A DNA stretch of 64,000 nt from Siphonodentalium dalli (lineage: Eukaryota > Mollusca > Scaphopoda > Gadilida > Siphonodentaliidae), in assembly GCA_032622095.1 (NCBI GenBank), contig CP136066.1, forward strand, positions 202,700,978 through 202,764,977. Reading direction: 5' to 3'. A model generated the notes under the pieces. It searched no databases, was not told where the DNA came from, and saw nothing but the letters and a program-made list of their open reading frames with translations. The translations under genes and the position numbers were made by a program. Of this stretch, positions 23,027 through 34,699 are shown piece after piece. Every line of letters begins with the position of its first letter. Position 1 is the first letter of the stretch.

Positions 23027-24458
23027 GGCCGAATTGGCCGCCGGTTCGTTAATTAGGTGCTGGTTGTTATTGTTATTTTTACGGAATTCTGACTTGCATG
23101 GTCATTCGCAAAACCAATATATTTTATATTCTATAATTACAATCATGGGTATATAATATATTATCTTGAGCGCGTTACCATTTCTGACTATGGTTTCTTG
23201 TAATGTATTGTTTAGTTACTCAAAAATGTGTATATATCAATGAACATATCAATGGGAACGGTGCCTAATAAATAAAACGCGCGCGGAAAGGCGCAGACGG
23301 TTGTCTCATATATGTTGGCGCGTTTCCAATGAGCCTCCACATAACCCTCAGCACATTGAGGGCAATTGAGTATTAAGTAGACATATAGAGATAACTCTTG
23401 AAAAATATACGAAGAAAATAATGTTCGCGCCACTCGTACTTGTAAATATACTGAGCGAAAATACCTACATGCAGACCTCCCCGGCCATGTACCCCCACCC
23501 CCGTGTGCGGATATCATTTGGTGCACAACTAAACTTCGCATAAATTTTCAGTATTTATGGGCAAAGATATGGAGGACAAAGAGTGGAGTTGAAGAACCCG
23601 TATACGTTTTTGTGTGTTGCAAAAAGAAAAACTGTGAAACAATTAAAACATAAACAACAAAGAAACACAAAACAAAGAAAATAAGAATAAAACAAAATCA
23701 AAACTATATAAGAAACAATTAAGAATCATGAATTTGAGCACGACAAGAAGACATTTATTCCATCGTTTGTCGCCCGATTCCCGAATAATCATTTATATAT
23801 GAGTTGTACAAGTAGATAGGCCTACATGTACCGGTACAAGATAATGGACCCCATAATGAACTTGTGGTAAAATATATTTAATATGTCTTCTGTAAAATGA
23901 GGTACTGTACCGCGTGTGAGCAATACGATTTCGGACATTTGGCATCATAAACTATAAGCTTGGACCTGGGACAAAAGATATGTTGGTCCAAGATAAAGAG
24001 TACCGGGTACTTTATTTGTCATGCTTTCTACATATATAGGCTTACCAGAAAATTTTGAGAGCGACCGTGTGCATGCATGAACATATAGGAATTTATACAT
24101 GCACGCGTGCATGCACTTTTATGAAGAACATTGAGCGTTTATATAATATCTTACATAAATGTTTGATTGTTTATTGCAAAGTCGTCAATTAAGGCGAAAC
24201 ATGCTATAACATATATACAATATTTACAATAGGTCACAAAAAACAATTGTTACACAATCATACATATATTAATATATAATATGATAAATGTATAAATATA
24301 TCGTAATATGTATTATAATATCTTATATATATTATATTATAATTTAATCCTTTATAATATCATTATCATAATATTTTGCCTGAAATAATTATTCACTGAT
24401 ATAAATAATGCACCTAATCACACGTTTTTCAATTTGGAATAATCGGCTCAGTCATATT
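23027..24458. other. No gene; AT-rich LINE tail at right
   Basis: No gene could be supported in 23027-24180. The very AT-rich 24180-24458 directly follows the LINE stop codon and is probably its 3' region. A minus-strand frame at 23212-23541 has no recognisable domain. Confidence 0.4.
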
Positions 24459-25930
24459 TTAATTTTCTTGATGCCAATTTGATAAAAATGATAAAATTTT
24501 CAGTAATAGTTGATTTTCCAAAGATAATAGTCTTTCGAATTTTTCTTTCGTAGGATTCTCCCAGTAATATTTCGGGATATAGTCTGCTCGAATTATCTGT
24601 AGTTCTTTGCAAATAATAATAAAATGGTATTCATCACCCGTGCCATCACCGCAAATATCACAGGTTTTGTCACCATTATCCACAGATTTAGATTTCCATC
24701 TTGTATATTCGACAGGCAGTTTTATATTTGCGGTTCTAAATTTTAGCAAAATGTTTGCTAAGTGAGCCGGTAAGAAACTTAGATAGCGACCCATTCCCGG
24801 CCTCGTTTTAATACTCATATAAAAACGTGCTCTAGATGAGTTTGCATTCTGCATTTCAGTAAATAGTTCTGTTGTGTGTCGCTCAATAAGCTCTGTTTTT
24901 ATATTTCTAATTTCAGCCTTTGTTAAACCTGACTGATTTGTCCATGCTCTTTCTATGTTAAGTTCTTTCAGTGTTTTAGAAATAAAAAATAGCCATGGGC
25001 TATTGAAGGAGCCATCATAATTGTGATCCAATTCTTTAACAAGAATATATATATTTTTTTGCAAGTTCTGAGCCATCGTGTGATAGTAGTTTGGACCAGT
25101 AAGATAGTGCTCTGCACTTTATCTCAATGGACAGAGGGTGTCTGCCAAATTCACCGTAAACCATATAATTTGGTGTACTTGTTTTCAGATATCCTATAAT
25201 TTTGCAGTATTTAAGATGAAGCGATTCAATAATTTTAGTTCTTTCGTGACACCAAATTTCACTCCCATATAATAGGATGGGTACTATCATACAGTCAAAT
25301 AGTTTTAACATAATATCGATTGGAAGCTTGAGAGATCTCACTTTGTTTAGTAATCCATACATTGCTCTTGTGCCAATTGTAACTATTATTTTTTTAATTT
25401 TGGCAAAATCTTCTATTGTAAAAAAAGGTTACTCCCAAATATACAAATTCTTTAACTGTCTCGAGTTCTTGACCTCGATATCTGAACGTTGGAATTGGTT
25501 TGGGTAACTTATTACTAAATATTATGACTTTAGATTTTTTTGTATTCACTTGTATCTTCGAAGCATCTGCATAATCTGCAAATGCTTGGAGAGAACGGTG
25601 CATATTTTCTTCTGTATCAGACATTAATACTGTGTCATCTGCATAAAGAATACAAAACAATTTTATGTAACATCCCACATTTTCAATATATAGTTCATCT
25701 AAATAACTCAAATTTTGTATTGCACAATCATTCATAAAATCTTGGATGTCGTTAATGTACAAGGAAAATAAAAAAGGTGACATTATTTCCCCTTGAAAAA
25801 GTCCCACATTACTAACAAAAAAGTCTGAAATGTTGTGACTGTCTTTTACACATGTTTTTATCTTACCGTACATATTTCTAATGACATTAAGTATTTTTCC
25901 GTTGATATTGCATTGGGCTAATTTCAGCCA
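24459..25930 (-). pseudogene. 5'-truncated LINE: reverse transcriptase and C-terminal domain
   Basis: This is the 3' half of a non-LTR retrotransposon ORF2, read on the minus strand. The reverse transcriptase fragment contains GLFQGEIMSPFLFSLYINDI and the catalytic YADD (25634-25645). It is followed by a thumb-like region with ILLYGSEIWCHE and GEFGRHPLSIEIKCRA, and a C-terminal C-x2-C ... H-x4-C motif (CDIC ... HFIIIC). Endonuclease and N-terminal RT motifs are missing. Two frame changes, near 25380 and within a T run near 25050, break the frame. The stop is at 24459. Such 5' truncation is the usual outcome of target-primed reverse transcription. Clade unassigned. Confidence 0.85.
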
Positions 25931-26735
25931 TGTGGTAACTGGACGCAGTCCACCTGATCGCGCCTCTTTGTCCATGCAGATCAGAAAACTCCAGACAGAG
26001 TTATCTCCCATCGCTCCGCTGAGATACATAATATCATAGATGAAGGAAGGATAGATACGTCACTCAACGTTATTTGATCGGCCAATCGGTAACGCACTCA
26101 GATTCGGTCCGCCATTGCTAAAGGTAGTTCAACTCCGATTCTTCTAACCAAAACAGTGCTTTCTCATCGCAATAAAAAGAGGAAAATCTGGCGTCTATAA
26201 TGCAGCTGAATTAATTATACACCAACTGTCATGAATTATCAGAATCTCACGTTTCAAAGGGTGTCCGTTGGGGAGTAAGAAAGGTGAGTTTTTATGCCGT
26301 TTGAGACAATTATTGTAGTAAACAACACGACATTCTGCATTCTATTTTTGTCACTTTCACGTGGATGAAGTTATGTTATAACGACTTTCGAAATGAGATT
26401 AATTTAATAGATCTCACCAATCCTGGTTGCATTGGTAATTTGAATATCATGTATACGGGGTACCGATCCAGACTTGTTTTATGGAAGGAATATTTCAATG
26501 ACAGCTGTCAGATGTCAAGAATTTCCATGTCACTGCCAGGTGTGATCAGGTGTACTACAAATAATTTAATAAATGAATAGTTAATAAAACAATTCACAAA
26601 TTGGGCAGTTTAGATGTCCTACTCCTGGATTCTAATTGTAGTGATCATACTATTCATAGTTTGAATTGTTTCATGTCCCCTTTATGTAATAGATAACATT
26701 TGTTGATAACATATTTTTCATATACCGTAGTCTTT
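25931..26735. other. No gene recognised
   Basis: Upstream flank of the truncated LINE. Only short frames are present. Confidence 0.4.
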
Positions 26736-27535
26736 TGATCATTACTGACTGACTGACATACTGACTGACATGACATACTGACTGACTGACATGAATGACT
26801 GACATGAATGACTGACACGAATGACTGACATGAATGACTGACATACTGACTGACATGACATACTGACTTACATACTGACTGACTGACATGAATGACTGAC
26901 ATACTGACTTGACTGACATACTGACATACTGACTGACTGACATGACTAACTGACATGAATGACTGGCATGCATGACTGACATACTGACTGACATGACATA
27001 TTGACTGACATACTGACTGACATGACTAACTGACATGAATGAATGACTGACATACTGACTGACATGGATGACTGACACGAATGGCTGACTGACTGACATG
27101 ACATACTGACTGACATACTGACTGACATGACATACTGACTGACAGACTGCCATGAATGACTGACTGGTCTGACTGACTGACATGAATGACTGACATGAAT
27201 GACTGACATACTGACTGACTGGACTGACTGACATACTGACTAACTGACATGACATACTGACTGACTGACATGAATGATTGACATACTGACTGACTGACAC
27301 ACTGACTGACATGAATGACTGACACACTGACTGACATGAATGACTGACATACTGACTGACATACTGACTGACTGACATACTGACTGACATGACTGACTTA
27401 CATGACTGACAGACCTGACTGACAGACATGACTGACAGGCCTGACTGACAGACCTGACTGACATGACTGACCTGACAGACCTGACAGACATGACTGACTG
27501 ACATGACTGACATACATGACTGACATGACGGACGG
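26736..27535. repeat. CTGACTGACAT satellite array, 0.8 kb
   Basis: Almost pure permutations of ctgactgacat, tactgactgacatga and atgaatgactgaca. All three minus-strand frames stay open for up to 280 residues of Met-Ser-Val-Ser-His-Val-type repeats because the unit lacks stops. This is satellite DNA and not a protein gene. Confidence 0.95.
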
Positions 27536-27730
27536 ACCCTGATGGATGGATCCTATCTGCCCCAGATGGATGGATGGATCATACCTGTCCCAGATGGATG
27601 GATGGATCCTACATTGTATCTGTCGCAGATGGATGGCTGGATCCTACCTGTCCCAGATGGATGCATGGATCCTATCTGTCCCAGATGGATGGATGGATCC
27701 TATCTGTCCCAGATGGATGGATGGATGGAG
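27536..27730. repeat. GATGGATGGATCC minisatellite
   Basis: About six units of 28-38 bp share ctgtcccagatggatggatg and atcctatc. The array directly abuts the CTGACTGACAT satellite. Confidence 0.9.
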
Positions 27731-28500
27731 TGTTGTTTTTCTTCCCCTGAGAGGTGGTAAGGCTGTGGCTGTAAGGGGAGGTTGGAGGCCACACACCCTA
27801 ACCCATTAAAACCCATTAAAACCATTAAAAGTTAACGTTACGCTTAGGTGGAGGAGTTGTAGAGGTTCGGACTTTCGTATCATCTCGATGTCAATATTTC
27901 TAAATATCAAAATATATACTAAACAATCACGTATTTTAAGTTTTGTTTTTCTTCCCCTGAGAGGCGGTAAGGCTGTGGCTGTAAGGGGAGGTTGGAGGCC
28001 ACACACCCTAACCCATTTAAACTAACCAATCAAAGTTAACGTTACGATTAGGTGGAGTAATTGTAGAGGTTCGTACTTTCGTATCATCTCGATGACAATA
28101 TTTCTAAATATCAAAATATATACTAAACAATCACGTATTTGAAGTTTTGTTTTTCTTCCCCTGAGAGGTGGTAAGGCTGTGGCTGTAAGGGGAGGTTGGA
28201 GGCCACACACCCTAACCCATTTAAACTAACCAATCAAAGTTAACGTTACGATTAGGTGGAGTAATTGTAGAGGTTCGTACTTTGTATCATCTCGATGTCA
28301 ATATTTCTAAATATCGAAAATATATATTAAACAATCACGTATTTGAGAGGTGGTAAGGCTGTGGTTGTACGGGGGGGGGGGGGGGGTATGTAACCCATTT
28401 AATCTAAGCAATCAAACTTTACGTTACGATTAGGTTCGTAGTTTCGTATCATCTCGATGTAAATATTTCTAAATATCAAAATATATACTAAACAATCTAT
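27731..28500. repeat. Tandem repeat of about 205 bp, four units
   Basis: The units start with tgtttttcttcccctgagag near 27735, 27945 and 28150; a fourth, lacking the first bases, starts near 28345. Each carries gtaaggctgtggctgtaagg, cacaccctaaccca, gttaacgttacg and tcgtatcatctcgatg. The fourth unit holds a poly-G run. The 62-66-residue frames repeated on the minus strand reflect the unit. Confidence 0.9.
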
Positions 28501-28827
28501 CTGCTATGTTATTTTTCTTCCCTGGAGAGATCGTAAGGGTTGCCTTCTGAACCTCTTGGTGTACCGACGATATTTGATGAGATTGCAAAATATAGGGGGA
28601 GGGTAAGCTTAATGAGAATAACTTATAAATATTAAATCACAAAGCATAATGCTTTGTAATAAACAAACCAAGCATACATTTTTCTACCTAACAAACCATA
28701 CCGCATCCATTTTCGATGTACGGTCTCCAAGTTATGACAATTTTTACTCCGATTCTGACGCGAAATGGCAATTTGGTGTTTTGGCTATACTTTTCAACAC
28801 CATATACTGAGCATATAGCCTTAAATA
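28501..28827. other. Left flank of the large inverted duplication
   Basis: No gene recognised. The sequence just before 28828 is not shared with the right arm's outer flank, which fixes the outer edge of the inverted repeat. Confidence 0.5.
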
Positions 28828-29030
28828 TCCTTGCGTTTTGCCTAGGAGGGTGTATCCCAATGCAAATTGAACTGATTTGTGATGAATATCGTCTTTTCAA
28901 GCGATGTGTGAGGTTTATTTTCATCCTGTGTTCTGACTAAGTTTTATGATATCGGATACTTCACTATATATTTGTCTTAAACATCTTGTCTTGCAGTATA
29001 TCATTCCCACAATGAATTTCTCAAGTTAAA

Positions 29031-29534
29031 TTATATTGCATGTGTATATATGTCTTCATGTAACTTTTGTATATATATATATTGTACCATAATGGTCTCC
29101 ATATTTGGAGGAATAAACATATCTCTCTCAAGAGCCTCTGGCTCACCACCTGTCAGAGTAGAGTTTATGACCTCGTCAGTTTCATAAAATTCACTACATA
29201 TAATATCACCTGTTTCTTGAACACAATCACAAAGTTCGGACAAAATGTTTGAATTTAAGTTTTCAAATTCTAATTCAGAATCTGATTTATATAAAGGTTT
29301 ATGTATTAACTTTTCAGAATCCTGTGAATTCTGATTGAGAAATTCTGATTTTGAATTAAGACTATCACTTGAGAGTGATGCTGTTGGTTCATTACTAATT
29401 TGATTTGATTGAGATTCATTTGAAATCACATCTCTGTGTCCATTTGCCTGTGAATTATTCAGCAAGTATTGAGGATAAAACATGTTGCCAATGGATTTAA
29501 CTCTGTGAAATTTGAAATGGGCTTGTCTAGTCAT
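29031..29534 (-). CDS. Acidic, Ser/Asn-rich ORF upstream of a DIRS-like RT (possible gag-like ORF1)
   Basis: The first ATG gives 167 residues beginning MTRQAHFKFHRVKSIGN. The N-terminus is basic, the middle is rich in Ser, Asn and Gln (for example SLSSDSLNSKSEFLNQN), and the rest is acidic (ESELEF-like and CVQETGDI stretches). No zinc knuckle or other recognised domain is seen. In the right arm the equivalent frame lies ahead of the reverse transcriptase and is broken by the deletion. Its position suggests a structural ORF1 of the same retroelement, but this is inference. The left-arm copy, lacking an adjacent RT, is probably unexpressed. Confidence 0.5.
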   Translation of the reverse strand: MTRQAHFKFHRVKSIGNMFYPQYLLNNSQANGHRDVISNESQSNQISNEPTASLSSDSLNSKSEFLNQNSQDSEKLIHKPLYKSDSELEFENLNSNILSELCDCVQETGDIICSEFYETDEVINSTLTGGEPEALERDMFIPPNMETIMVQYIYIQKLHEDIYTHAI

Positions 29535-29993
29535 CTTTGCGTGGTAAATGGACAGGCAAGTGAACACTCAGGGTGAGTTACTTTCTCTTTCTTTTCTTTA
29601 TCTTGAACACATCATTGCATTGTGCATCTGATTCTGTCTCTCTGGATTATTTTCGACTCACGCATGTTGCACACGTAACTTTCTGACCCACCAATGTTAT
29701 GGAACTGTTGCCATTATCTGTCCACTTCATGAAAGGCTGAAATGATACAGAATTTGAAGCATTTAATTTTAATTTATAAATAATTTACATAATAATGATT
29801 TATTCTCATGACACATGACAGATGCGTATGGAGATTAACATAACTTATATACAAAAATTGGTAACAAGTATATATATATACAATATGTACAAATGTATGG
29901 CGGCATTGGAGATCATGTAGTTACGATTAGAATATTATATGTACTCGAAATGTTTAATACGTATCAAATACTAAATAGTTCAGATGGTATATG

Positions 29994-30240
29994 TCAACCA
30001 GGCGGATTTTCGTCGAACCTCTTAAAAATGGTATGTATAAATTTGCATAGACGCCGTATTTGGCATGGGTTTTGTACATTGAGAAGTTCATCCATTGTTG
30101 TAATGTTTGGTCTATTCAGGTATTCTTTTGATATATGACATTTTCTCTCGCGCTCAAGCGCTTCACATTCAAATAGGTAATGGAATTCGTCTCCTAGTCT
30201 GTTATATCTACATAGCGGGCTACTGGTATACATACAGGTT
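29994..30240 (-). pseudogene. LINE C-terminal tail, left-arm copy
   Basis: Contains CRYNRLGDEFHYLFECEALE and ends RRLCKFIHTIFKRF before a stop. The D-E-F-H-Y-x-x-x-C pattern matches the C-terminal Cys/His motif of the other LINEs in the window. Only the last 80 or so residues are present, and the 5' side runs straight into the spacer of the palindrome. Confidence 0.65.
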
Positions 30241-30247
30241 ACTGGTA

Positions 30248-30836
30248 TAAAATATTTTATATTGCAGTACCACACCACTCACCAGTGCCTACATTGGCAA
30301 AGCATGTACTATTCAATTGTTATAATATAATAAATAAGGCTAATGATATTATATTTCAACGCAGCTGACCAGTACGTGTATAAATTATAATTATTGCCCA
30401 CTCAGTCTCAGTCGCAATGCCATTTATTAACATTATGCATTATGAATGTGATTATATCCTCTAAATTGAGTCTAATGATAGGGATGTTCATGAAAAATTA
30501 AAATTGTTATAATCTATTCATTTTTGTGCTTATTTTGTAGATCTCACCATGCTGGTCACAGAACCTAAAACCTTTTTCAGATTCGTCAAATATTTTTTGA
30601 GTTACGGACATTTTAGTACCCCAAAAATGGGTCGTTTTTTAAGATTTTGGAGTCCCTAATTTTGCCATATTGTCAAAATATGGTAAAAAGCAGATTTTAG
30701 GGTAAATTATTTTTAAAAATACACAATAATTTAGTTTGTTTTCACTAAATAAGTGGTTAACCTACTGGGTAGAGCACAATAGTACATTATTTCATACCTT
30801 TTTTTTCGTTCTTGATCATTAAGGTATGAAATAATG
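30248..30836. other. Spacer of the inverted duplication
   Basis: Non-repeated loop of 589 bp, AT-rich, without coding features. A hairpin (tacattatttcatacctt and complement, 30783-30839) sits at its right edge, partly overlapping the start of the right arm. Confidence 0.7.
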
Positions 30837-30850
30837 TACCAGTAACCTGT

Positions 30851-31090
30851 ATGTATACCAGTAGCCCGCTATGTAGATATAACAGACTAGGAGACGAATT
30901 CCATTACCTATTTGAATGTGAAGCGCTTGAGCGCGAGAGAAAATGTCATATATCAAAAGAATACCTGAATAGACCAAACATTACAACAATGGATGAACTT
31001 CTCAATGTACAAAACCCATGCCAAATACGGCGTCTATGCAAATTTATACATACCATTTTTAAGAGGTTCGACGAAAATCCGCCTGGTTGA
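30851..31090 (+). pseudogene. LINE C-terminal tail, right-arm copy
   Basis: Identical in protein sequence to the left-arm copy: Cys/His motif GDEFHYLFEC, end IFKRFDENPPG. It is followed by an AT-rich region to about 31330 that may be the LINE 3' untranslated sequence. Confidence 0.65.
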
Positions 31091-31549
31091 CATATACCAT
31101 CTGAACTATTTAGTATTGGATACGTATTAAACATTTCGAGTACATATAATATTCTAATCGTAACTACATGATCTCCAATGCCGCCATACATTTGTACATA
31201 TTGTATATATATATACTTGTTACCAATTTTTGTATATAAGTTATGTTAATCTCCATACGCATCTGTCATGTGTCATGAGAATAAATCATTATTATGTAAA
31301 TTATTTATAAATTAAAATTAAATGCTTCAAATTCTGTATCATTTCAGCCTTTCATGAAGTGGACAGATAATGGCAACAGTTCCATAACATTGGTGGGTCA
31401 GAAAGTTACGTGTGCAACATGCGTGAGTCGAAAATAATCCAGAGAGACAGAATCAGATGCACAATGCAATGATGTGTTCAAGATAGAGAAAAGAAAGAGA
31501 AAGTAACCCACCCTGAGTGTTCACTTGCCTGTCCATTTACCACGCAAAG

Positions 31550-32016
31550 ATGACTAGACAAGCCCATTTCAAATTTCACAGAGTTAAATCCATTGGCAAC
31601 ATGTTTTATCCTCAATACTTGCTGAATAATAATCTCAATCAAATCAAATTAGTAATGAACCAACAGCATCACTCTCAAGTGATAGTCTTAATTCAAAATC
31701 AGAATTTCTCAATCAGAATTCACAGGATTCTGAAAAGTTAATACATAAACCTTTATATAAATCAGATTCTGAATTAGAATTTGAAAACTTAAATTCAAAC
31801 ATTTTGTCCGAACTTTGTGATTGTGTTCAAGAAACAGGTGATATTATATGTAGTGAATTTTATGAAACTGACGAGGTCATAAACTCTACTCTGACAGGTG
31901 GTGAGCCAGAGGCTCTTGAGAGAGATATGTTTATTCCTCCAAATATGGAGACCATTATGGTACAATATATATATATACAAAAGTTACATGAAGACATATA
32001 TACACATGCAATATAA
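31550..32016 (+). pseudogene. Frameshifted ORF1-like frame, right-arm copy
   Basis: Begins with the same MTRQAHFKFHRVKSIGN as 29031-29534, then loses frame at the 37-bp deletion near 31630. The acidic C-terminal part reappears in another frame at 31804-32016. The complete left-arm copy shows what has been lost. Confidence 0.7.
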
Positions 32017-32291
32017 TTTAACTTGAGAAATTCATTGTGGGAATGATATACTGCAAGACAAGATGTTTAAGACAAATATATAGTGAAGTATCCGATATCA
32101 TAAAACTTAGTCAGAACACAGGATGAAAATAAACCTCACACATCGCTTGAAAAGACGATATTCATCACAAATCAGTTCAATTTGCATTGGGATACACCCT
32201 CCTAGGCAAAACGCAAGGAATGTATCGCTATTCATGCTGTCAAGAAAGGTAAAAGTTTCAATTCCAAATATGTCAATCAGTGAATACCAAA

Positions 32292-33479
32292 ATGTGTTCC
32301 GTACCATCTGTGCAAACTCGGATGTACACTCGAGATATCTATGAAACAAGAAATTCTATACTCAGATCAGGGAAATATAATTTTGAAGAATGTCAATTAC
32401 CAGTGGAGAGCCATTTAAACATAGAAAAAATTAAAGATATGTTGTTGTATTATGAAGACAGTGAACTTTGTCAGTTACTTGAATATGGTTTTCCAATTAG
32501 CTTTGTTAAACCTCAACATATTGTAAACCAGGCAGTCAAAAATCATAAAGGCGCCCGGGAATTTCAGTCATATATGGATTCTTACATAAGCAAGGAGCTT
32601 GAATCAGGATCTATCGTTGGACCATTTCATTCTAATCCTTTCAATTGTGGTATTAATATTAACCCATTAAATACAGTGCCAAAGAACAATGTCTTGGAAA
32701 GGCGCACAATAATGGATTTAAGTTTTCCAAAGGGAAATTCTGTCAATGAAGGTGTCCCCAAAGACATGTATCTTGGGAAACATGTCAAAGTTAAGTTTCC
32801 TTCTGTGGACAACCTTGTAGAATTAATCAAGTTAAAAGGGAGGTCTTCATTACTCTTTCAAGTGGACTTATCCCGGGCTTATAGACAAATATATTTAGAC
32901 CCGGGGGACATTCACTTAGTAGCATTTAAACGGAAAGACAAAATTTATTGTGATCTTGTTTTGAGCATGGGTCTCCGATCAGCCGATTATCTATGTCAAC
33001 GTGTTACTAACGCTGTAGCTTATTCTTGCAAATCCATAGGGTGCAGCATAGTAAACTACATTGACGACCTTGCAGGGGTAGATACGCCAGAGCGGGCAGA
33101 GCAATCCTTTCAGAACTTGCGTGAGGTACTGTTTAATTGGGGCTTGACCGAGTCTATTCACAAGGCTTGTCCACCTTCCACGAAAATGGTCTTTCTAGGT
33201 ATTGGTTTTGACACGGTCGAGCTAACTCTCCAAATTACAGAAGAAAGGCTGAAAGAAATAATTGATCTAGTGAATAATTGGTTATATAAGGAGTCAGCCT
33301 TCTTAAAGGAAGTTCAATCTCTAATTGGTAAATTAAATTTTGTATCCTCTTGTGTACGGCCTGGGGTCAATACTATGAAACTTTTTCTTTGTAAGAATCT
33401 ACAATTGTTTGTAAGAAATAACAATTTATCATTCCGCCAATACTATGAACCTACGATTACAAACATAAATCACAAATAG
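32292..33479 (+). CDS. DIRS-like (tyrosine-recombinase retrotransposon) reverse transcriptase, truncated
   Basis: 395 residues from the first in-frame ATG. An N-terminal segment (residues about 35-65, KIKDMLLYYEDSELCQLLEYGF) precedes RT motifs: TVPKNNVLERRTIMDLSFPK, VDLSRAYRQI with catalytic Asp192, LSMGLRSADYLCQRV, and YIDD at residues 256-259. The end contains SLIGKLNFVSSCVRPG, a thumb-side segment I associate with DIRS/Ngaro-type elements. RNase H, methyltransferase and tyrosine recombinase domains expected downstream are absent; a stop follows a divergent C-terminus at 33479. The frame is intact but the element is incomplete, so it cannot move alone. A separate ORF1-like frame lies upstream in the right arm. 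Confidence 0.85.
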   Translation: MCSVPSVQTRMYTRDIYETRNSILRSGKYNFEECQLPVESHLNIEKIKDMLLYYEDSELCQLLEYGFPISFVKPQHIVNQAVKNHKGAREFQSYMDSYISKELESGSIVGPFHSNPFNCGININPLNTVPKNNVLERRTIMDLSFPKGNSVNEGVPKDMYLGKHVKVKFPSVDNLVELIKLKGRSSLLFQVDLSRAYRQIYLDPGDIHLVAFKRKDKIYCDLVLSMGLRSADYLCQRVTNAVAYSCKSIGCSIVNYIDDLAGVDTPERAEQSFQNLREVLFNWGLTESIHKACPPSTKMVFLGIGFDTVELTLQITEERLKEIIDLVNNWLYKESAFLKEVQSLIGKLNFVSSCVRPGVNTMKLFLCKNLQLFVRNNNLSFRQYYEPTITNINHK

Positions 33480-34340
33480 TACGTATTCTTTGTATTTACA
33501 AATATCTCCAATCACAAAGAATGTTCGAGTACTATGAAACATATTTTTTCAGTTTTCGCACCCTTAACCCGGATAATATATATATATATATGATACGCAG
33601 GGACGTGGCGACAAGGGGTCGATTCACCCCCTCGTGAAAATATTTTGTCAGCTGGAAATCTCAAGTACAACGCACAGGGACGTCGCGACAAGGGGGTTGG
33701 GTTATGTTTCTCGCTCCAAACATTTTATCAACACGTTCAACAGCTGGAAATTTGATACCTGAAACAACATGAATTGGAAATTTTACAACAACAATAGGTT
33801 GAACTTGTTCTGTTATTTTGTTTTTTCCAACAATTTATAAAGGGGTATGTTTTGTTTTAGACCAACATTTGCATATTTACCTCCTTTGGTCAAAAGTTTG
33901 GATTGAAATGGCCTATATTTATAAATTGTCAAACCTTATGGGGTGTCAGCTTGGATGTGAGGTAGCAGTATGTGTTCCTTGTAACTACTGAAATTACCCA
34001 ATTTATTGAAAGTTACAACGTTAAAGAACTTGTGTAGAATGTCTATATAGGGTGTCAAACATAAATTGTCGATTTTCACATCTTCTTATTTGTATACGGA
34101 CAAAGTCTGTCTACATTTTGATGTTCTTTCTGTTTGTGGCGGTTTTTGACGGGTGGAAATATTTTCACAGGATACCCACCGCCAAGGCCAACCATACCTT
34201 TAACGCCTGAGGGCTAACGCAATGGCGACGTCCAATAGCGTTACAGTTTGATAACCATGAGTGTGACGTCTATCCTATTTTTAGTCTATGATAATATCGT
34301 AGCGATAGCATAGGGTGCGCTGTATGGAGTTTGGCAGATC
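33480..34340. repeat. Retroelement flank with dispersed repeats
   Basis: A (ta)n run lies at about 33575-33592. A short direct duplication around 'cagggacgtggcgacaaggg' occurs at about 33598 and 33675. About 33740-33965 is a diverged copy of the 5740-6480 family (ggttgaacttgttctg, agaccaacatttgcatattt). No gene is seen. Confidence 0.6.
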
Positions 34341-34344
34341 AGTA

Positions 34345-34690
34345 GTTTCTTTTACAGAGGGGGACATGCATAGCAATCTCTTATCCGCCCCTGTTTCTAT
34401 TGTTATATCGTCATCGTCGTTCCAGTTTGGAGTTTTGTTATTTCCAGAGGGAGACAGAGCAATCTCTTTTTCCGTATTTCCTCTATTGGTATTTTTGTTC
34501 CGTTTTGATGTGTCATCAAATTCTCGTGATGTGTTGTCTATAATGGAGGGAGACAGAGCAATCTATATATAGCTCTCTTTTCCCCTACTTCCTCTATTGG
34601 TGTCTTCGTTCCGTTTTGGTCAATTCCAATTGATGTGCATGTTGTCTATAAGGGAGACAGAGCAATCTCTACCCCCCCCCCCCTATTTCC
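34345..34690. repeat. Tandem repeat of about 110-125 bp, 'gggagacagagcaatctc'
   Basis: Three to four units share gagggagacagagcaatctc, ttcctctattggt and ttccgttttg. A C run at 34674-34683 ends the array. A continuous 85-residue frame follows the repeat and is not considered a gene. Confidence 0.8.
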
Positions 34691-34699
34691 TTTGTTTAC

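Larger units (their letters stand above)
28828..30247. repeat. Left arm of a 3.4-kb inverted duplication
   Basis: Reverse complement of 30837-32219. In the minus direction it holds a LINE tail (29994-30240), an intervening untranslated stretch and an open frame (29031-29534). The arms differ by only a handful of substitutions and a 37-bp deletion in the right arm (near 31630), which matches the difference in length. Spacer 30248-30836. Confidence 0.92.
30837..32219. repeat. Right arm of the 3.4-kb inverted duplication
   Basis: Reverse complement of 28828-30247, shorter by 37 bp because of a deletion inside the ORF1-like frame. It continues without interruption into the reverse transcriptase frame at 32292, so this arm appears to be the original and the left arm the inverted copy. 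Confidence 0.92.

Noticed and set aside
26671-27513. 280-residue minus-strand open frame of Met-Ser-Val-Ser-Gln repeats
   Set aside because: It is a translation of the CTGACTGACAT satellite; all three minus-strand frames are similarly open, so no protein is implied.
27542-28210. Repeated 60-90-residue frames such as MCGLQPPLTATALPPLRGRK
   Set aside because: They are identical by-products of tandem DNA units and have no independent support.
27790-28215. Telomere-like ccctaaccc motif
   Set aside because: It occurs once per 205-bp unit and not as a (ccctaa)n run, so it is not a telomeric or interstitial telomeric array.
32280-32291. Four extra codons at the start of the DIRS-like RT frame
   Set aside because: Also opens with GTG. 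The ATG at 32292 is used for the annotation, though the natural start may lie in an upstream frame.
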